Notes: a model not told the origin generated them from the sequence alone. Shown: positions 18,767 to 29,666, counted from the first letter of the stretch. The stretch is 64,000 nucleotides of DNA from Spirochaetales bacterium (GCA_003252395.1 QKEL01000003.1:1-64000), one strand, 5' to 3'. Numbers and translations are program-made.

Positions 18767-19525
18767 TTACGGCCTCATGCGGTATTTCTCGAGCAGCCGG
18801 GCGTACAGGCCGGAAGCCTTTACCCCGGCGAGTCCGGCGTTGAAATCGGCTATGACGGCCTTGCCTTGGGCCGACTTCTTGGAAACCATCAGGTATAGGC
18901 TGATATTCGACAGGTCTTTGCCCGCGTAGGCAAGGCGCGGGGCCTCGGACCCGAATTCGGTATTGAGCAGGTATTGAACCGTAAAAAACTCGGCGGTCAT
19001 GGCGTCTATACGCCCGGCGAGCAGCATGCGAATGTTGTCGCTGAAACTGGCCCCCTCGATCGTTTTCAGGCCGGTCATCGTGTCCAGCTCGGAACCGGTC
19101 GCGCCGCCCCGCAATACCCCAATGGTGTATTTCGTGAGATCCGAAAAGCTCCGGAAGTCGACGGGCTTATCTTTCCGGGTCAACAATACGTACTTCGATT
19201 CAACGGCGACGTCGGAAAAATCAAACCATCGTTTCCGCTCTTCGGTCATTATCGAAGGCCAGACCGCATCGTAGAAACCGGTCTTTCCGCCCTCGAATAC
19301 GCGGGCCCAGGGACCGACGGTGATTTCCACCCGATAGCCGGCGGGCTCGAAAACGGCCCGCATGAGCTCCCCGACGAAACCGTAGTCGGGCAGGGTTTGG
19401 TCGATATTCGGGGGAAGGTGAAGCGTTCCGATTTTCACGGTCTTGGTTTGCGCGTACAGCGGCGGTTGCATCGGAAAAAGCGGCGGCAAAAGAAGCGCTA
19501 TCGCAAAAATCGCCTTGCGTATCAC
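18767..19525 (-). CDS. Periplasmic solute-binding protein, family 3 type
   Basis: A 252-residue exported binding protein. The GTG at 19525 follows AGGAGGG at ideal spacing and opens a signal peptide ending in YAQ. Longer frames upstream are Arg-rich artefacts of a GC-rich intergenic repeat. The mature part (VKIGTLHLPPNID, YGFVGELMRAVFEPAGY, DAVWPSIMTEER, VLRGGATGSELD) matches the amino-acid/polar-ligand binding fold. No permease or ATPase is adjacent. A TTGACA (19588-19593) with a weak -10 lies upstream. Confidence 0.85.
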   Translation of the reverse strand: MIRKAIFAIALLLPPLFPMQPPLYAQTKTVKIGTLHLPPNIDQTLPDYGFVGELMRAVFEPAGYRVEITVGPWARVFEGGKTGFYDAVWPSIMTEERKRWFDFSDVAVESKYVLLTRKDKPVDFRSFSDLTKYTIGVLRGGATGSELDTMTGLKTIEGASFSDNIRMLLAGRIDAMTAEFFTVQYLLNTEFGSEAPRLAYAGKDLSNISLYLMVSKKSAQGKAVIADFNAGLAGVKASGLYARLLEKYRMRP

Positions 19526-19665
19526 GGTCCCTCCTGAATATCGCCCGCTCAGTCTCTTACCGTAACCATCGCGCACGGAGGTCTCGCTGTCAATATTTGA
19601 CGGAGCCTCCCGGCGGTTCGCAATGGGTTCCCGCGCCCCGCGCCGCCCCGGTTGGGTCGGTCGGG

Positions 19666-19717
19666 CGCGGGGGCTCCGCGCGTGGCGCCCTCGCCCCGCG
19701 TGGCCCGTTCTGCCTCG
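19666..19717. repeat. 52-bp dispersed intergenic repeat, copy A
   Basis: Aligns without gaps to copies at 23367-23418 and 36705-36756. All share the head CGCGGGGGCTCCGCGCGT and the tail TTCTGCCTCG. This copy is followed at once by nine T and the promoter of the ABC exporter. Confidence 0.8.
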
Positions 19718-19729
19718 TTTTTTTTTACG

Positions 19730-19759
19730 TTGACAAGGGCCCTCCCCTGAACCCACAAT
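19730..19759 (+). promoter_or_regulatory. Promoter of the ABC exporter pair
   Basis: TTGACA (19730-19735), 18-bp spacer, CACAAT (19754-19759), 32 bases before the ATG at 19792. Confidence 0.5.
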
Positions 19760-19791
19760 GGCTGAAGCGGGATTTCCCGCCCCGGAGAAAC

Positions 19792-21570
19792 ATGAAAAAA
19801 AAACGACAGGATAAAAAACCGATTTCGCTCCGCGTGTACCTGCGTTTCGCCCGCCCCTACCGGTTACTTGCCGCGGCCTTCCTGGCAGTATCCATGCTGG
19901 GCCTGGCGGTCAACCTTGCCCAGGCCAATCTCCTGGGGAGGCTTATCGATACCGCGCTGAAGCGAAGCGGAGACTCGATTTCGCGGATAGCCGTCCTCTA
20001 CGGCACGGTGCTGCTGGCCGACCTCCTTTGCGCCTTTTTCATGAAATACCTCTACGGGAATTTCAGCGCGGGCTACCTCCACGATTTCAGGCGGCACGCG
20101 GCGGATCGCCTCCAGCGCATTCCCCCTTCCGTGATGGAAACCCGCCATTCGGGCGACCTTCTCTCGCGGCTGACCACCGACGTGCAGGCCGTGCAGGATT
20201 TTATGGCGGGCACGCTGCTGGACGCCTACAAGCAGGCGATCATGCTTGCCGCCGCCGCCTCGTACATGGCCTGGCTCAATTGGCGCCTTCTTATGGTCAG
20301 TATCGCGACCGTACCATTCGCCCTGGCGGTACTGAACGCCCTGATTCGCCCGATGCAAAAGTACTGGTACGCGGCCAGCCAGTCCCTGGGGGCGGCCAAC
20401 GCGACGGCCCAGGACGCGCTCGGGGGAATACTGACGGTAAAGGCCTACAATCTCCAGGCGTCCCTGGCGGCCCGATACGGGGCGCAGATTAAGGAATCCA
20501 TGGACTGGGACACGAAGGCCGCGAACGTCATGCGCTGGACCCCTCCGTTCAATATCCTGATGCGCGCCATGCCCACCGTTTTTTGCATGGGCTACGGCAG
20601 TTTTCTTATCATTCGCGGCGAGCTGACCCCCGGCGGCCTGATCGCCTTCAATTTTCTCCTCGGCTTCGTGCAGTGGCCGTTAGCCTTCCTCCCCGACCTG
20701 ATTACCCGCATGAAACGGGCCAAAAGCGCGGCGGAACGGGTTTCGGGCATTCTGGATATTCCGGCGGAGCGGGAGGACGGCGCCGATTTTTCCCTTCCGG
20801 AGCACGCCGAGGCTCTGAGCGTTCAAGGACTCTCCTTCGCCTACCGGGAAGGGTACCCGGTACTCGCGGGGCTCGAATTTTCCCTGAAGCGGGGCGAACG
20901 GCTCGCCATCGTGGGACCGTCGGGCTGCGGCAAGAGCACGGTGCTCAAGCTTTTATGCGGCACCTACGAGACCCATACCGGCGGTATACGGGTGAACGGG
21001 CACGACACCCGGGAGTGGGCGCTTTCGGCGCTGCGTTCCCGTTTCTCGGTGATTTCCCAGGATATCTTCCTCTTTCCGGCGACGATCCGCGAAAACATCG
21101 CCTTCGGGAGGCCCGGCGCGGGCGAGGCGGAGGTCGCCGAGGCGGCGAGGATTTCCAACGCGGCCGAGTTTATCGACCGGCTGCCTGAGGGGTACGAAAC
21201 CCAGGTCGGCGAACGGGGCTTGAAGCTTTCGGGCGGGCAGAAGCAGCGCGTCGCCCTGGCGCGGGCGATCCTGAAAGACGCGTCCATTCTCCTCCTGGAC
21301 GAGCCGACCTCGGCCCTGGACACCCATTCCGAGCATCTCGTGCAGGAAGCCATCGAGCGGAGCCTCGCGGGAAAAACGGCCATCATCGTGGCGCACCGGC
21401 TTTCCACGATCAAGAACGTCGACCGCATCCTGGTGATGGACGGCGGAAAGATCGCCGAACGAGGCAGGCACGAGGAACTGATGGCCGCCGGCGGTTTGTA
21501 CGCCGCCCTGTACGCGCGCCAGTTCAACTCCGAGGAAGCCGATGGCGGGGAGGAAAGCGATGAGCGATAA
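19792..21570 (+). CDS. ABC exporter half-transporter, permease-ATPase (subunit 1)
   Basis: A 592-residue type I exporter half: six membrane helices in about 25-315, then the nucleotide-binding domain. Walker A is GPSGCGKST at 375-383, the signature LSGGQ at 479-483, Walker B ends at Asp503 followed by the catalytic Glu504, and the H-loop His is 535. The ATG at 19792 follows GGAG. Longer in-frame starts run through repeat A and are rejected. It overlaps the next gene by 11 bases, so the two half-transporters are probably made together as a heterodimer. The substrate (lipid, peptide or drug) is not evident. Confidence 0.93.
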   Translation: MKKKRQDKKPISLRVYLRFARPYRLLAAAFLAVSMLGLAVNLAQANLLGRLIDTALKRSGDSISRIAVLYGTVLLADLLCAFFMKYLYGNFSAGYLHDFRRHAADRLQRIPPSVMETRHSGDLLSRLTTDVQAVQDFMAGTLLDAYKQAIMLAAAASYMAWLNWRLLMVSIATVPFALAVLNALIRPMQKYWYAASQSLGAANATAQDALGGILTVKAYNLQASLAARYGAQIKESMDWDTKAANVMRWTPPFNILMRAMPTVFCMGYGSFLIIRGELTPGGLIAFNFLLGFVQWPLAFLPDLITRMKRAKSAAERVSGILDIPAEREDGADFSLPEHAEALSVQGLSFAYREGYPVLAGLEFSLKRGERLAIVGPSGCGKSTVLKLLCGTYETHTGGIRVNGHDTREWALSALRSRFSVISQDIFLFPATIRENIAFGRPGAGEAEVAEAARISNAAEFIDRLPEGYETQVGERGLKLSGGQKQRVALARAILKDASILLLDEPTSALDTHSEHLVQEAIERSLAGKTAIIVAHRLSTIKNVDRILVMDGGKIAERGRHEELMAAGGLYAALYARQFNSEEADGGEESDER

Positions 21571-23359
21571 AGCAAGGGAAAGACATTCCGCCCTCTCGCG
21601 CATCCTTCGCGCGATCAAGCCCTTGCGCGCACCCTACCTGATCGGCCTCATCGTTTTCGTGATCACCGAGGCCACCTTCTACGTGAGCATTCCGCTCTCG
21701 GTTCGCCTCATGATAGACGCGGCAATCGCCGGAGACTTAAGCGGGCTTTGGCGGGGCGTTTTGACGATCGTCGGGATCGCGTCCGTGGGCGGAGTCTCCT
21801 TCGTCTTTTTCATGTACCTCTTTTGCGTGAGCGTCATTCGAATCACGGGACGGCAGCGCTCGAAAACCTTCGAGCGGGCGCTGAACCTGAGCGCCTCGTA
21901 CCACGAAAGCCACCACAGCGGGGACACGATCTCCCGGCTCGCCAACGATATCGCCGCCATGAAGGCAAGCTACGACTGGCCGATGTTCGGCTTGCTCACC
22001 ACCGCCGTTGCCGGCCTTGGCGCGGCCGTCTCCATGATCGCGCTCGATTGGCGGGTCAGCCTGGTCCTTATCGCGACCACGGGCGCTTTCGCCTGGCTCA
22101 ACCGCCGCTTCACCGAGTCCCTGAAACGCATGGGAACGGGAATTCAGGAAGCGAACGGCCGACTCACCGAGGTGATGGGAAACATTCTCGGGGGCTTCTC
22201 GGTCATCAAGCAATTCAATCTCGAGTCCCGCATGGGATCCGATTTCGGCGCCCATAACGCGGATATTCGCGAACGGTCGATACGACGGACGAAACGGGAA
22301 TCGGCCCTGGAGTGCTATAACGCGGTCATCGGCTGGATCAACTTCGGCGGCATTCTCGCCTTTGGGGCCGTGCTGGCGGGTTCGGGCGCCATGACCTTCG
22401 GTACCATAATCGCCATGACCAACCTCTTATGGAACGTAAACCGTTCCATCCGCGAGCTCGGCGCTCAGATTGCCCAATTTCAGGGCTATCTCGCCGGTAC
22501 GGCCCGCGTGGAAGAGCTACAGGACGGAAAGGCCGAGGAGGCCGCCCTCAGCGATTCCTGGAGCGCGGAGGACGATCCCGGCGGGCCGGCGATCGAGATG
22601 AGCGGGGTTTCCTTTTCCTACGACGGGCGAAGGGAAGCCCTGAGCGACTTTAGCCTTACCGTTGCCGAAGGGGCCACCGTCGGTATCGCGGGGCCCTCTG
22701 GCGGGGGAAAGAGCACGGCACTAAAACTGCTTTTAGGCTTTTACGAGCCTTCAGCGGGCACGATCACGGTGGCCCGGAGCCTTCTCGGTAAGGCGTCAGG
22801 GGCGGCGAATGCGGCGCGGGAAGTATCGCGCGCGGTTTCACGAGAAGCCCTTCGCGCCATGATCGCCTACGTTCCCCAGGACCCGTTCATGTTCTCGGGG
22901 ACCATCGCGGAGAACATCGGGTACGGCAGGGAAGGCGCGCCCCGCGAGGATATCGAGAAGGCGGCGCGGGCGGCCCACGCCCACGATTTCATTTCTGAAC
23001 TGGAACAAGGCTACGATACGGTGGTGGGGGAGCGCGGCGTAAAGCTTTCCGGCGGGCAGCGGCAGCGCATCGCCATCGCCCGAGCCTTCCTCAGGGACTC
23101 GCCCGTGGTGCTCCTGGACGAGGCAACCTCGTCGCTCGACTCGCGGAGCGAGCTGGCCATACAGCAGGCCCTGGCGGAACTCGGAAAGCGCAAAACCGTG
23201 ATCATCGTCGCCCACCGGCTTTCGACCATCCGCGACGCGAACCCGATTTACGTGGTGGACGGCGGCCGCGTGGCCGAGCGCGGCAGCCACGGGGAACTCA
23301 TGGCCGCCGGGGGGCTGTACCGCTCGCTTCACGAAAGCGCGGCCGCCCTGGAATCGTAA
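21560..23359 (+). CDS. ABC exporter half-transporter, permease-ATPase (subunit 2)
   Basis: A 599-residue partner of the preceding gene with the same layout. Walker A is GPSGGGKST at 378-386, LSGGQ at 496-500, Walker B Asp520-Glu521, and there is an IVAHRLSTI H-loop box. Both halves keep the catalytic Glu, so neither site looks degenerate. Between Walker A and the Q-loop there is a longer Ala/Ser-rich insertion (about residues 400-430). The ATG at 21560 is preferred over 21542 because GGGGAGGAAA lies just upstream. Confidence 0.93.
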   Translation: MSDKARERHSALSRILRAIKPLRAPYLIGLIVFVITEATFYVSIPLSVRLMIDAAIAGDLSGLWRGVLTIVGIASVGGVSFVFFMYLFCVSVIRITGRQRSKTFERALNLSASYHESHHSGDTISRLANDIAAMKASYDWPMFGLLTTAVAGLGAAVSMIALDWRVSLVLIATTGAFAWLNRRFTESLKRMGTGIQEANGRLTEVMGNILGGFSVIKQFNLESRMGSDFGAHNADIRERSIRRTKRESALECYNAVIGWINFGGILAFGAVLAGSGAMTFGTIIAMTNLLWNVNRSIRELGAQIAQFQGYLAGTARVEELQDGKAEEAALSDSWSAEDDPGGPAIEMSGVSFSYDGRREALSDFSLTVAEGATVGIAGPSGGGKSTALKLLLGFYEPSAGTITVARSLLGKASGAANAAREVSRAVSREALRAMIAYVPQDPFMFSGTIAENIGYGREGAPREDIEKAARAAHAHDFISELEQGYDTVVGERGVKLSGGQRQRIAIARAFLRDSPVVLLDEATSSLDSRSELAIQQALAELGKRKTVIIVAHRLSTIRDANPIYVVDGGRVAERGSHGELMAAGGLYRSLHESAAALES

Positions 23360-23366
23360 CGCGCTT

Positions 23367-23418
23367 CGCGGGGGCTCCGCGCGTCGCGCGTTCTCCCCCC
23401 GTCGCCCGTTCTGCCTCG
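23367..23418. repeat. 52-bp dispersed intergenic repeat, copy B
   Basis: A gap-free match to copies A and C. It lies between the convergent stops of the second ABC gene and ilvN and fills most of that 75-bp gap, where a transcription end point would be expected. Confidence 0.8.
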
Positions 23419-23434
23419 ATCTTCCCCTTCTTCC

Positions 23435-23938
23435 CTACGTGTCCTTTCGGCCCCGGGCCATGACGAGCTTGCCGCTGCGGACGCATTCGAGAATGCCGTA
23501 TTTTTCCAGCATGAGCACGAAGGCGTTGAGCTTCGCGGTGGTGCCCGTCGCCTCGAAGGTGATGGAATCCTCGCCGAGGTCGACGCTGCGCGCCCTGAAG
23601 TGGTCGGCGATCTGCATGAGCTCGGTCCGCGTCGCCTGGGGGCAGGCGACCTTCACGAAGGCGATCTCGCCCTCGACGGTTTCCTCGCCGGTATGGTCGG
23701 CCACGTGGATGACGTCCACGAGGCGATCAAGCTGGCGGATTACCTGCGAAAGGATTTCGCGGTCGCCCGTGGCCACGATGTTCATGCGGGAGAATTCGCG
23801 CCGGTGGGTGGGAGACACGACGACGCTTTCGAGGTTGTAGCCCCGGCGCGAAAAGACCAAGGCAATGCGAATGAGCACGCCCGGCCGGTTCGAGACGAGA
23901 AGGCTTATGGTGTGCTGTTCTTCCGTGCGCTGGTACAT
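23435..23938 (-). CDS. ilvN: Acetolactate synthase, regulatory small subunit
   Basis: A 167-residue regulatory subunit of acetohydroxyacid synthase, mediating valine feedback. The N-terminal ACT domain opens HTISLLVSNRPGVLIRIALVF, followed by RGYNLESVVVSPT and the C-terminal domain found in about 160-residue IlvN/IlvH proteins. The ATG overlaps the ilvB stop by one base (TGATG), which fixes the start and means translational coupling. It is the last gene of the ilvD-leuC-leuD-ilvB-ilvN operon. Length and motifs are normal. Confidence 0.95.
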   Translation of the reverse strand: MYQRTEEQHTISLLVSNRPGVLIRIALVFSRRGYNLESVVVSPTHRREFSRMNIVATGDREILSQVIRQLDRLVDVIHVADHTGEETVEGEIAFVKVACPQATRTELMQIADHFRARSVDLGEDSITFEATGTTAKLNAFVLMLEKYGILECVRSGKLVMARGRKDT

Positions 23939-25656
23939 CAGGTACTCCCTTTGGGTTTTTCGACCGGGCCCTTCGGACGCTCGAGGAGCATGGCCGAATA
24001 GTCGGCCCCGGCGGGGATCATGGGGAACACGTTGTCTTCCCGCTCCACTTCCGCGTGGATGAGGCAGGGGCCGTCGTGGGCGAGGGCCTCGCGGAGGACG
24101 GGTTCGACGTCCTCGACGCGCTCGATGCGCACGCCCTTCATGCCGTAGGCCTCGGCCAGTTTCACGAAGTCGGGGTTGTTTTCCATGGCCACGCCCGAGA
24201 GGCGGTTGTTGAAGAAGATGTCCTGCCACTGGCGCACCATGCCGAGGAATTTATTGTCGATGACGAGGATCTTTACGTTGGCCTTTTGGAGCATGGCGGT
24301 GGCGAGCTCGCACTCGGTCATCTGGAAGCCGCCGTCGCCGGCGATGGCGACGACGAGTTCGCCGGGCCGGGCGAGCTGGGCGCCGATGGCCGCGGGAAAG
24401 CCGAAGCCCATGGTGCCCGCGCCGCCCGAGGAGAGCCAGTCGCGGCCCGAGCGGGTTTTGTAGAACTGGGCCGCCCACATCTGGTGCTGGCCCACGTCGG
24501 TGGCCACGATCGCCTTGCCGTCCGTGAGCCGGTAGAGGGCGTCGATCACGAGGCTCGCGGAAAGGGAGCCGTTCCCGGGAACGAGGGGGTATTCCTTCCG
24601 CCAGGCCTCGGTCTGGGCGAGCCACCCGGCGGTCTTTCCGGGTTTGGCGGGCTTGCACAGCGCGAGCAGGGCCGCGGAGATTTCCTTCGCGTCGCCGTGG
24701 AGGAAGAGGTCCACCGGCACCTGTCGGTTTTCCTCGGCGCGGTCGATGTCCACGTGTATCTTTTTCGCGCCCTTGCAGAAGGTTTTCACGTTCCCGGTTA
24801 TGCGGTCGTCGAACCGCGCGCCCACGGAAACGATGAGGTCGCAGCGCTGGACCGCCTTGTTCGCGTAGGCGGTGCCGTGCATGCCGAGCATGCCGAGGGA
24901 CAGGGGATGGTCCTCGGGGAAGGCGCCCTTGCCGAGGAGGGTAGAGACCACGGGAATTTGCAGCCTTTCGGCGAGGGCGATCAGTACGTCGGCGGCGTCG
25001 GCGATGACGGCGCCGTGCCCCGCGAGGAGGACCGGGCGCTCGGCCTCCGCGATGAGGGCGGCGGCGCGCTCGACGGCTTCTTCGTCATACCCTGACGGAA
25101 CGCGGTAGCCGGGAAGGTCCATGGGCGCGGAGAAGTCGGGCTCGAAGGCGCGGGCGGAGACGTCTTTCGGCACGTCGATAAGGACGGGGCCGGGCCTGCC
25201 GGTCGCGGCGAGGTGAAAGGCTTCCTTCATGACGCGGGGAAGCGATTCCGTTTCCTTGACGAGCCAGGAATACTTGACGATGGGGTAGCTGATGCCCGAC
25301 ACGTCCGCCTCCTGGAAGGCGTCGAGCCCGAGATTGGCGGTGATGGTCTGGCCGCAGATGACGATGATGGGCACGGAGTCCATGCCGGCGGTGAGGATGC
25401 CCGTGACGGCGTTGGTGGCGCCCGGTCCCGAGGTAACGAGGGCCACGCCGACCCTCCCTGAGGCCCGCGCGTAGCCGTCGGCCATGTGGACCGCCCCCTG
25501 TTCGTGCCGCGAAAGCACGAGCTTGATCGGGGAATCGATGAGCGCGTCGAAGAGGGGTATGTTCGCCCCGCCGGGATAGCCGAAGATATGGGTTACCCCG
25601 TGCTGCTCCAGGGACGCGATGATCGCCTGGGCGCCGGTCATGGTCATTTCCTTCAT
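23938..25656 (-). CDS. ilvB: Acetolactate synthase, catalytic large subunit
   Basis: A 572-residue ThDP enzyme that condenses two pyruvates (or pyruvate and 2-oxobutyrate), the first common step to valine, leucine and isoleucine. It shows [12 protein letters not shown], the activating Glu52 in [17 protein letters not shown], and a C-terminal [15 protein letters not shown]hDP-binding motif. The ATG at 25656 forms an ATGA overlap with the leuD stop; the much longer open frame upstream is antisense-type noise over leuD and leuC. All expected blocks are present and there is no sign of decay. Confidence 0.96.
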   Translation of the reverse strand: MKEMTMTGAQAIIASLEQHGVTHIFGYPGGANIPLFDALIDSPIKLVLSRHEQGAVHMADGYARASGRVGVALVTSGPGATNAVTGILTAGMDSVPIIVICGQTITANLGLDAFQEADVSGISYPIVKYSWLVKETESLPRVMKEAFHLAATGRPGPVLIDVPKDVSARAFEPDFSAPMDLPGYRVPSGYDEEAVERAAALIAEAERPVLLAGHGAVIADAADVLIALAERLQIPVVSTLLGKGAFPEDHPLSLGMLGMHGTAYANKAVQRCDLIVSVGARFDDRITGNVKTFCKGAKKIHVDIDRAEENRQVPVDLFLHGDAKEISAALLALCKPAKPGKTAGWLAQTEAWRKEYPLVPGNGSLSASLVIDALYRLTDGKAIVATDVGQHQMWAAQFYKTRSGRDWLSSGGAGTMGFGFPAAIGAQLARPGELVVAIAGDGGFQMTECELATAMLQKANVKILVIDNKFLGMVRQWQDIFFNNRLSGVAMENNPDFVKLAEAYGMKGVRIERVEDVEPVLREALAHDGPCLIHAEVEREDNVFPMIPAGADYSAMLLERPKGPVEKPKGST

Positions 25657-26276
25657 GGGCGCTTCCCGGCCGCCAAGGCCAGATAGGGGATGCGCGAGGC
25701 CGTGGCGGTCGCCGCTTTCGCGTTCGAAAGGAGCGCGCCCATGGTATCCCACGAACCCGCGAGGAATTTGGCGCGATGCGAGGGGGGCATGGAAACCGGG
25801 AAGGAAAGGGTCCCGGCGGAGAGCGTCATGGACTCGAGGTCGACGGTGATCGCGGTATCGGGCGCGTTCTCGATGAGGTCCTGTAGGGCCTTCACGCGGT
25901 CGGCGGCCGCAGTGACGGCGGGCACGCCGATGGAGGCGCAGTTTCCGGCGAAGATGTCCGCGAAGGATTCGCCGACGATCGCCTTGATGCCCCAGCGGGC
26001 GATAGCCTGGGGCGCGTGCTCCCGCGAGGAGCCGCAGCCGAAGTTTTTGTTCACCGCGAGGACGGACGCCCGGGCGAACCGCGTGTCGTTCATGGGATGG
26101 GCTTTCGGCATTCCCGTTTCGTCGAAGCGCTCGTCGCGGAAGGCCTGTTCCCCGAGCCCGTCGAAGGTGACGCAGCGCAAAAAGCGCGCCGGAATGATGC
26201 GGTCGGTGTCTATCTCGTCGCCCCGGATCGCGAGGCCGGTCCCGGCGAGGCTCTTGATGATCGATTCGTTTTTCAT
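25653..26276 (-). CDS. leuD: 3-isopropylmalate dehydratase small subunit
   Basis: A 207-residue swivel-domain subunit of isopropylmalate isomerase, second step of leucine synthesis. Characteristic boxes are [14 protein letters not shown] near residue 20 and [14 protein letters not shown] near residue 78. It is separated from leuC by three bases and overlaps ilvB by four. The length is typical of LeuD. It works as a complex with LeuC. Confidence 0.95.
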   Translation of the reverse strand: MKNESIIKSLAGTGLAIRGDEIDTDRIIPARFLRCVTFDGLGEQAFRDERFDETGMPKAHPMNDTRFARASVLAVNKNFGCGSSREHAPQAIARWGIKAIVGESFADIFAGNCASIGVPAVTAAADRVKALQDLIENAPDTAITVDLESMTLSAGTLSFPVSMPPSHRAKFLAGSWDTMGALLSNAKAATATASRIPYLALAAGKRP

Positions 26277-26279
26277 CGG

Positions 26280-27674
26280 CTAAAACTCCCTCACGTCGAC
26301 TATTTTCCCCATGATTGCCGCCGCGGCCGCCATGGCCGGGCTCATGAGCATGGTCCGCCCGGTGGCGGAGCCCTGCCGGCCGATGAAATTCCGGTTGGAG
26401 GAGGAGGCGCACAGTTCCCTGCCCTTCAGCCGGTCGGGGTTCATGGCGAGGCACATGGAGCAGCCCGCGAGCCGCCATTCGAAGCCCGCCTCGGAGAATA
26501 CGCGGTCGAGGCCTTCCTTTTCGGCCTGCAGCTTTACCTGCTCGGAGCCGGGCACCACGATGGCCCGCACGCCGGGGGCGACCTTCTTGCCCTTCACGAC
26601 GGCGGCCGCCGCGCGGAGGTCGGAAATGCGGCCGTTGGTGCAGCTGCCGATAAAGGCGACGTCGATCTTTTGGCCGAGTACCGGGTCGCCGGGCGTAAAG
26701 CCCATGTGGGCGTAGGCGGCCTCGGCGGTTTCCTTTCCGTCGCCCAGGGATGCTGGGAGCGGAAGCTTTGCGGTGACCGGGATGCCCTGGCCGGGGTTGA
26801 TGCCCCAGGTCACCATGGGTTCGAGTTTCGACACGTCGATGACGATCTCGTCGTCGTAGCGAGCGCCGGGATCGGAGGCCATGGAAAGCCAAAAGGAGGC
26901 GGCCTTGTCGAAATCGCTTCCGGAAGGAACCCGGGGCCTGCCGCGAAGGTATTCCACCGTGGTCTTGTCGGGGTTCACGTAGCCGCAGCGGGCGCCGCCC
27001 TCGATGCTCATGTTGCAGATCGTGAGCCGGCCTTCCATGTCGAGGGCCTCGATCGCCTCGCCCGCGTATTCGTAGGCGTAGCCGATGCCCCCGTTCACCC
27101 CGAGCCGGGCGATGAGGGCCAGGATATAGTCCTTGGCCGTTACCCCGGGGCCGGGCTTGCCGGTAAAGAGGATGCGGCGCACCTTGGGTTTCGATACCGC
27201 CAGGGTTTGGGTCGCCAAAACGTCGCGGATCTGGCTCGTGCCGATGCCGAAGGCGATGGCCCCGAAGGCGCCGTGGCTTGCCGTGTGGGAGTCGCCGCAG
27301 ACGATGGTCATGCCCGGCTGGGTAAGGCCCTGTTCCGGGCCCACCACGTGCACGATGCCCTGCTTGCCCGAGCCCCAGTTGAAAAAGTCGATCCCGTTTT
27401 CCTTCGTGTTCCGCTCGAGGTTTTGGAGCATCTCCTCGGCGAGGCCGTCTTCCAAGGGGCGCGCGGAGCTGTGGGTGGGCACGATATGGTCCACCGTGGC
27501 CACCGTCCGGTCGGGCCGCGCCACGGGAACGCCCCGCTCCCTGATCATGGCGAAGGCCTGGGGCGAAGTGACCTCGTGGATGAGGTGCAAGCCGATATAG
27601 AGCTGGTCTTCCCCCGATTCGAGGGTCGCGACCTTGTGAAGGCGCCAGACTTTGTCCAGTAAGGTTTCAGCCAT
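26280..27674 (-). CDS. leuC: 3-isopropylmalate dehydratase large subunit
   Basis: A 464-residue aconitase-family subunit carrying the 4Fe-4S cluster. Visible motifs are [15 protein letters not shown], the cluster-binding IGSCTNGR and a C-terminal [10 protein letters not shown] pair, plus [11 protein letters not shown]. It isomerises 2- to 3-isopropylmalate with LeuD. The ATG at 27674 overlaps the ilvD stop by one base. The size is that of the bacterial LeuC class that pairs with a separate LeuD. Confidence 0.96.
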   Translation of the reverse strand: MAETLLDKVWRLHKVATLESGEDQLYIGLHLIHEVTSPQAFAMIRERGVPVARPDRTVATVDHIVPTHSSARPLEDGLAEEMLQNLERNTKENGIDFFNWGSGKQGIVHVVGPEQGLTQPGMTIVCGDSHTASHGAFGAIAFGIGTSQIRDVLATQTLAVSKPKVRRILFTGKPGPGVTAKDYILALIARLGVNGGIGYAYEYAGEAIEALDMEGRLTICNMSIEGGARCGYVNPDKTTVEYLRGRPRVPSGSDFDKAASFWLSMASDPGARYDDEIVIDVSKLEPMVTWGINPGQGIPVTAKLPLPASLGDGKETAEAAYAHMGFTPGDPVLGQKIDVAFIGSCTNGRISDLRAAAAVVKGKKVAPGVRAIVVPGSEQVKLQAEKEGLDRVFSEAGFEWRLAGCSMCLAMNPDRLKGRELCASSSNRNFIGRQGSATGRTMLMSPAMAAAAAIMGKIVDVREF

Positions 27675-29509
27675 CAGTTTTCCTCCCCGGGAAGGAGGCG
27701 GATCGCTCCCTGGTCGGCGCTCTGGGCGAACAGCGCGTACGCTTTGAGGGCGCGGCTTACCGCGCGCTTCCGGTCAACGGGCGTATAGGCCGCAGTGCCC
27801 CGCGCTTCCTGCTCCTTCGCGCGGCGCGCGAGTTCGGCGCCATCCACCAGGAGCTGTAAACGGCGCTCGGGAATCGAAATGTCGATGAGGTCGCCGTTTC
27901 GCACGAGGGCGATCTCGCCGCCCGCCGCGGCCTCAGGGCTCGCGTGGCCGATGGAAAGCCCGCTCGTGCCGCCCGAGAAGCGGCCGTCGGTAATGAGGGC
28001 GCAGGCCTTTCCGAGCCCGCGGCTTTTCAGGTAACTGGTGGGATAGAGCATTTCCTGCATGCCCGGACCGCCCTTCGGCCCCTCGTAGCGGATTACCACC
28101 ACGTCGCCGGCCTTCACCTTCCCGGCGAGGATTCCCGCCACCGCGTCTTCCTGGCTTTCGAAGACCACCGCGGGGCCCTTGAAGTTGAATATGGAGGGGT
28201 CTACTCCCGCGGTTTTCACGATGGCGCCCCGGCTCGCGATATTGCCGAAGAGGACCGCGAGGCCGCCGTCCTTGTAGTAGGCGTGTTCGATATCCCGGAT
28301 GCAGCCCGAGGCGCGGTCAAGGTCGCAAGATTCGAAGCGGCTGTCCTGGCTCCCCATGACGAGGTTGAACTTCCCGCCCGGAGCCGCCCGGTAGAAGGCC
28401 TCCGCCTCAGGGTTCGGCCCCCGCATGAGGTCGTATTTTTTGAGCGCGGCGGCGAGCGTTCCGCCTTCTACCCGGGCGACCGACGTATCGAGGAGCCCGC
28501 CCCGGTCGAGTTCGGCGAGAATGCCCATGATGCCGCCGGCGCGATGGACGTCCTCGATATGGAAATGGGAATTGGGCGCCACCTTGGAGAGGCACGGCAC
28601 CTTCCGGGAAAGGGAATCGATGTCCTTCATGGTGAAATCGACCCCGGCTTCCCGGGCGATGGCCAGGAGGTGGAGCACCGTGTTGGTGCTGCCGCCCATG
28701 GCGATATCGAGGCTCATGGCGTTCATGAAGGCCGATTTCGTCGCGATGCCCCGGGGGAGGAGCTTTTCGTCGCCGGTTTCGTAATATTTTTCCGCGAGGG
28801 AGCAAATGAGTTCCGCGCCCCGCTCGAAAAGGCCGAGCCGTTCCTTGTGGGTGGCGAGCACGGTGCCGTTCCCGGCGAGGGCAAGACCCAGGGCCTCGTT
28901 GAGGCAGTTCATTGAGTTGGCGGTGAACATGCCCGAACAGCTGCCGCAGGTGGGACAGGCGTGGGATTCCACGTCGCCGAGGGTCCTTTCGTCCACGCCC
29001 TCGTCGGCGCCCATGACCATCACGTCCACGAGGTCGTAGGCCTTGCCGCCGGTTCGGCCCGCTTCCATCGGACCGCCCGAGACGAACACCGTCGGTATAT
29101 TGAGGCGCATGGCGGCCATGAGCATGCCGGGGGTGATCTTGTCGCAATTGGATATGCAGATGAGGGCGTCGGCCCGGTGGGCGTTCGCCATGTATTCCAC
29201 GCTGTCGGCGATCAGGTCCCGTGACGGCAGGCTGTAGAGCATGCCCTCGTGTCCCATGGCGATCCCGTCGTCGATGGCGATGGTATTGAATTCCGCCGCG
29301 AAAAAGCCCTTCGCCTCGATAACGGCCTTCACCTTCTGGCCGATCTCGTGGAGGTGGACATGACCCGGCACGAATTGGGTAAAGCTGTTGGCTATCGCGA
29401 TAATCGGCTTCCCGAAATGCGCTTCCTTCATTCCGTTCGCTCGCCACAGGGAGCGGGCGCCGGCCATAATCCGGCCTTTGGTGTTCGTGTCTGATCGTAA
29501 CGCGGGCAT
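27674..29509 (-). CDS. ilvD: Dihydroxy-acid dehydratase
   Basis: A 611-residue Fe-S dehydratase making 2-oxoisovalerate and 2-oxo-3-methylvalerate. Cluster ligands appear in [10 protein letters not shown] and [17 protein letters not shown], and the C-terminal [14 protein letters not shown] box is intact. The ATG at 29509 is chosen because AAGGAGA lies eight bases upstream; the longer frame adds a low-quality 45-residue extension. It is first in the branched-chain operon, with a candidate promoter at 29532-29561. ilvC, leuB, leuA and ilvE are not in the window. Confidence 0.96.
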   Translation of the reverse strand: MPALRSDTNTKGRIMAGARSLWRANGMKEAHFGKPIIAIANSFTQFVPGHVHLHEIGQKVKAVIEAKGFFAAEFNTIAIDDGIAMGHEGMLYSLPSRDLIADSVEYMANAHRADALICISNCDKITPGMLMAAMRLNIPTVFVSGGPMEAGRTGGKAYDLVDVMVMGADEGVDERTLGDVESHACPTCGSCSGMFTANSMNCLNEALGLALAGNGTVLATHKERLGLFERGAELICSLAEKYYETGDEKLLPRGIATKSAFMNAMSLDIAMGGSTNTVLHLLAIAREAGVDFTMKDIDSLSRKVPCLSKVAPNSHFHIEDVHRAGGIMGILAELDRGGLLDTSVARVEGGTLAAALKKYDLMRGPNPEAEAFYRAAPGGKFNLVMGSQDSRFESCDLDRASGCIRDIEHAYYKDGGLAVLFGNIASRGAIVKTAGVDPSIFNFKGPAVVFESQEDAVAGILAGKVKAGDVVVIRYEGPKGGPGMQEMLYPTSYLKSRGLGKACALITDGRFSGGTSGLSIGHASPEAAAGGEIALVRNGDLIDISIPERRLQLLVDGAELARRAKEQEARGTAAYTPVDRKRAVSRALKAYALFAQSADQGAIRLLPGEEN

Positions 29510-29531
29510 GGGCGTATCTCCTTGAGCCCTG

Positions 29532-29561
29532 AGTGTACCGGAGCACGTCGGACGGGCGCAA
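29532..29561 (-). promoter_or_regulatory. Candidate promoter of the ilv-leu operon
   Basis: On the minus strand TTGCGC (29556-29561) and TACACT (29532-29537) are 18 bp apart, about 20 bases before the ilvD ATG. The short leader leaves no room for an attenuator or T-box. Confidence 0.45.
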
Positions 29562-29638
29562 GACGGAAGGCCGCCGATCGGGCGATTTTTTTCCAAGGCA
29601 AAGGGAGGATCGACACAAGGGCCCACGGACGCCCCGTA

Positions 29639-29666
29639 TTGCATTTGTTATCCTAATGCGTATACT
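29639..29666 (+). promoter_or_regulatory. Candidate promoter of the 29713 solute-binding gene
   Basis: TTGCAT (29639-29644), 16-bp spacer, TATACT (29661-29666). It diverges from the ilvD promoter. Confidence 0.5.

Noticed and set aside
19666..23418. The two 52-bp repeats around the ABC exporter as transposon ends or a direct-repeat-bounded mobile unit
   Set aside because: They bracket the ABC pair in the same orientation, but a third copy lies elsewhere, no transposase is present and no target duplication is visible.
26016..27662. 548-codon open frame opposite leuC
   Set aside because: Antisense to leuC and leuD, both unmistakable; shadow composition only.
29510..29640. Leucine attenuator or T-box leader upstream of ilvD
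   Set aside because: The candidate promoter leaves a leader of only about 15-20 nt, and no Leu/Val/Ile-rich peptide or T-box core is visible.
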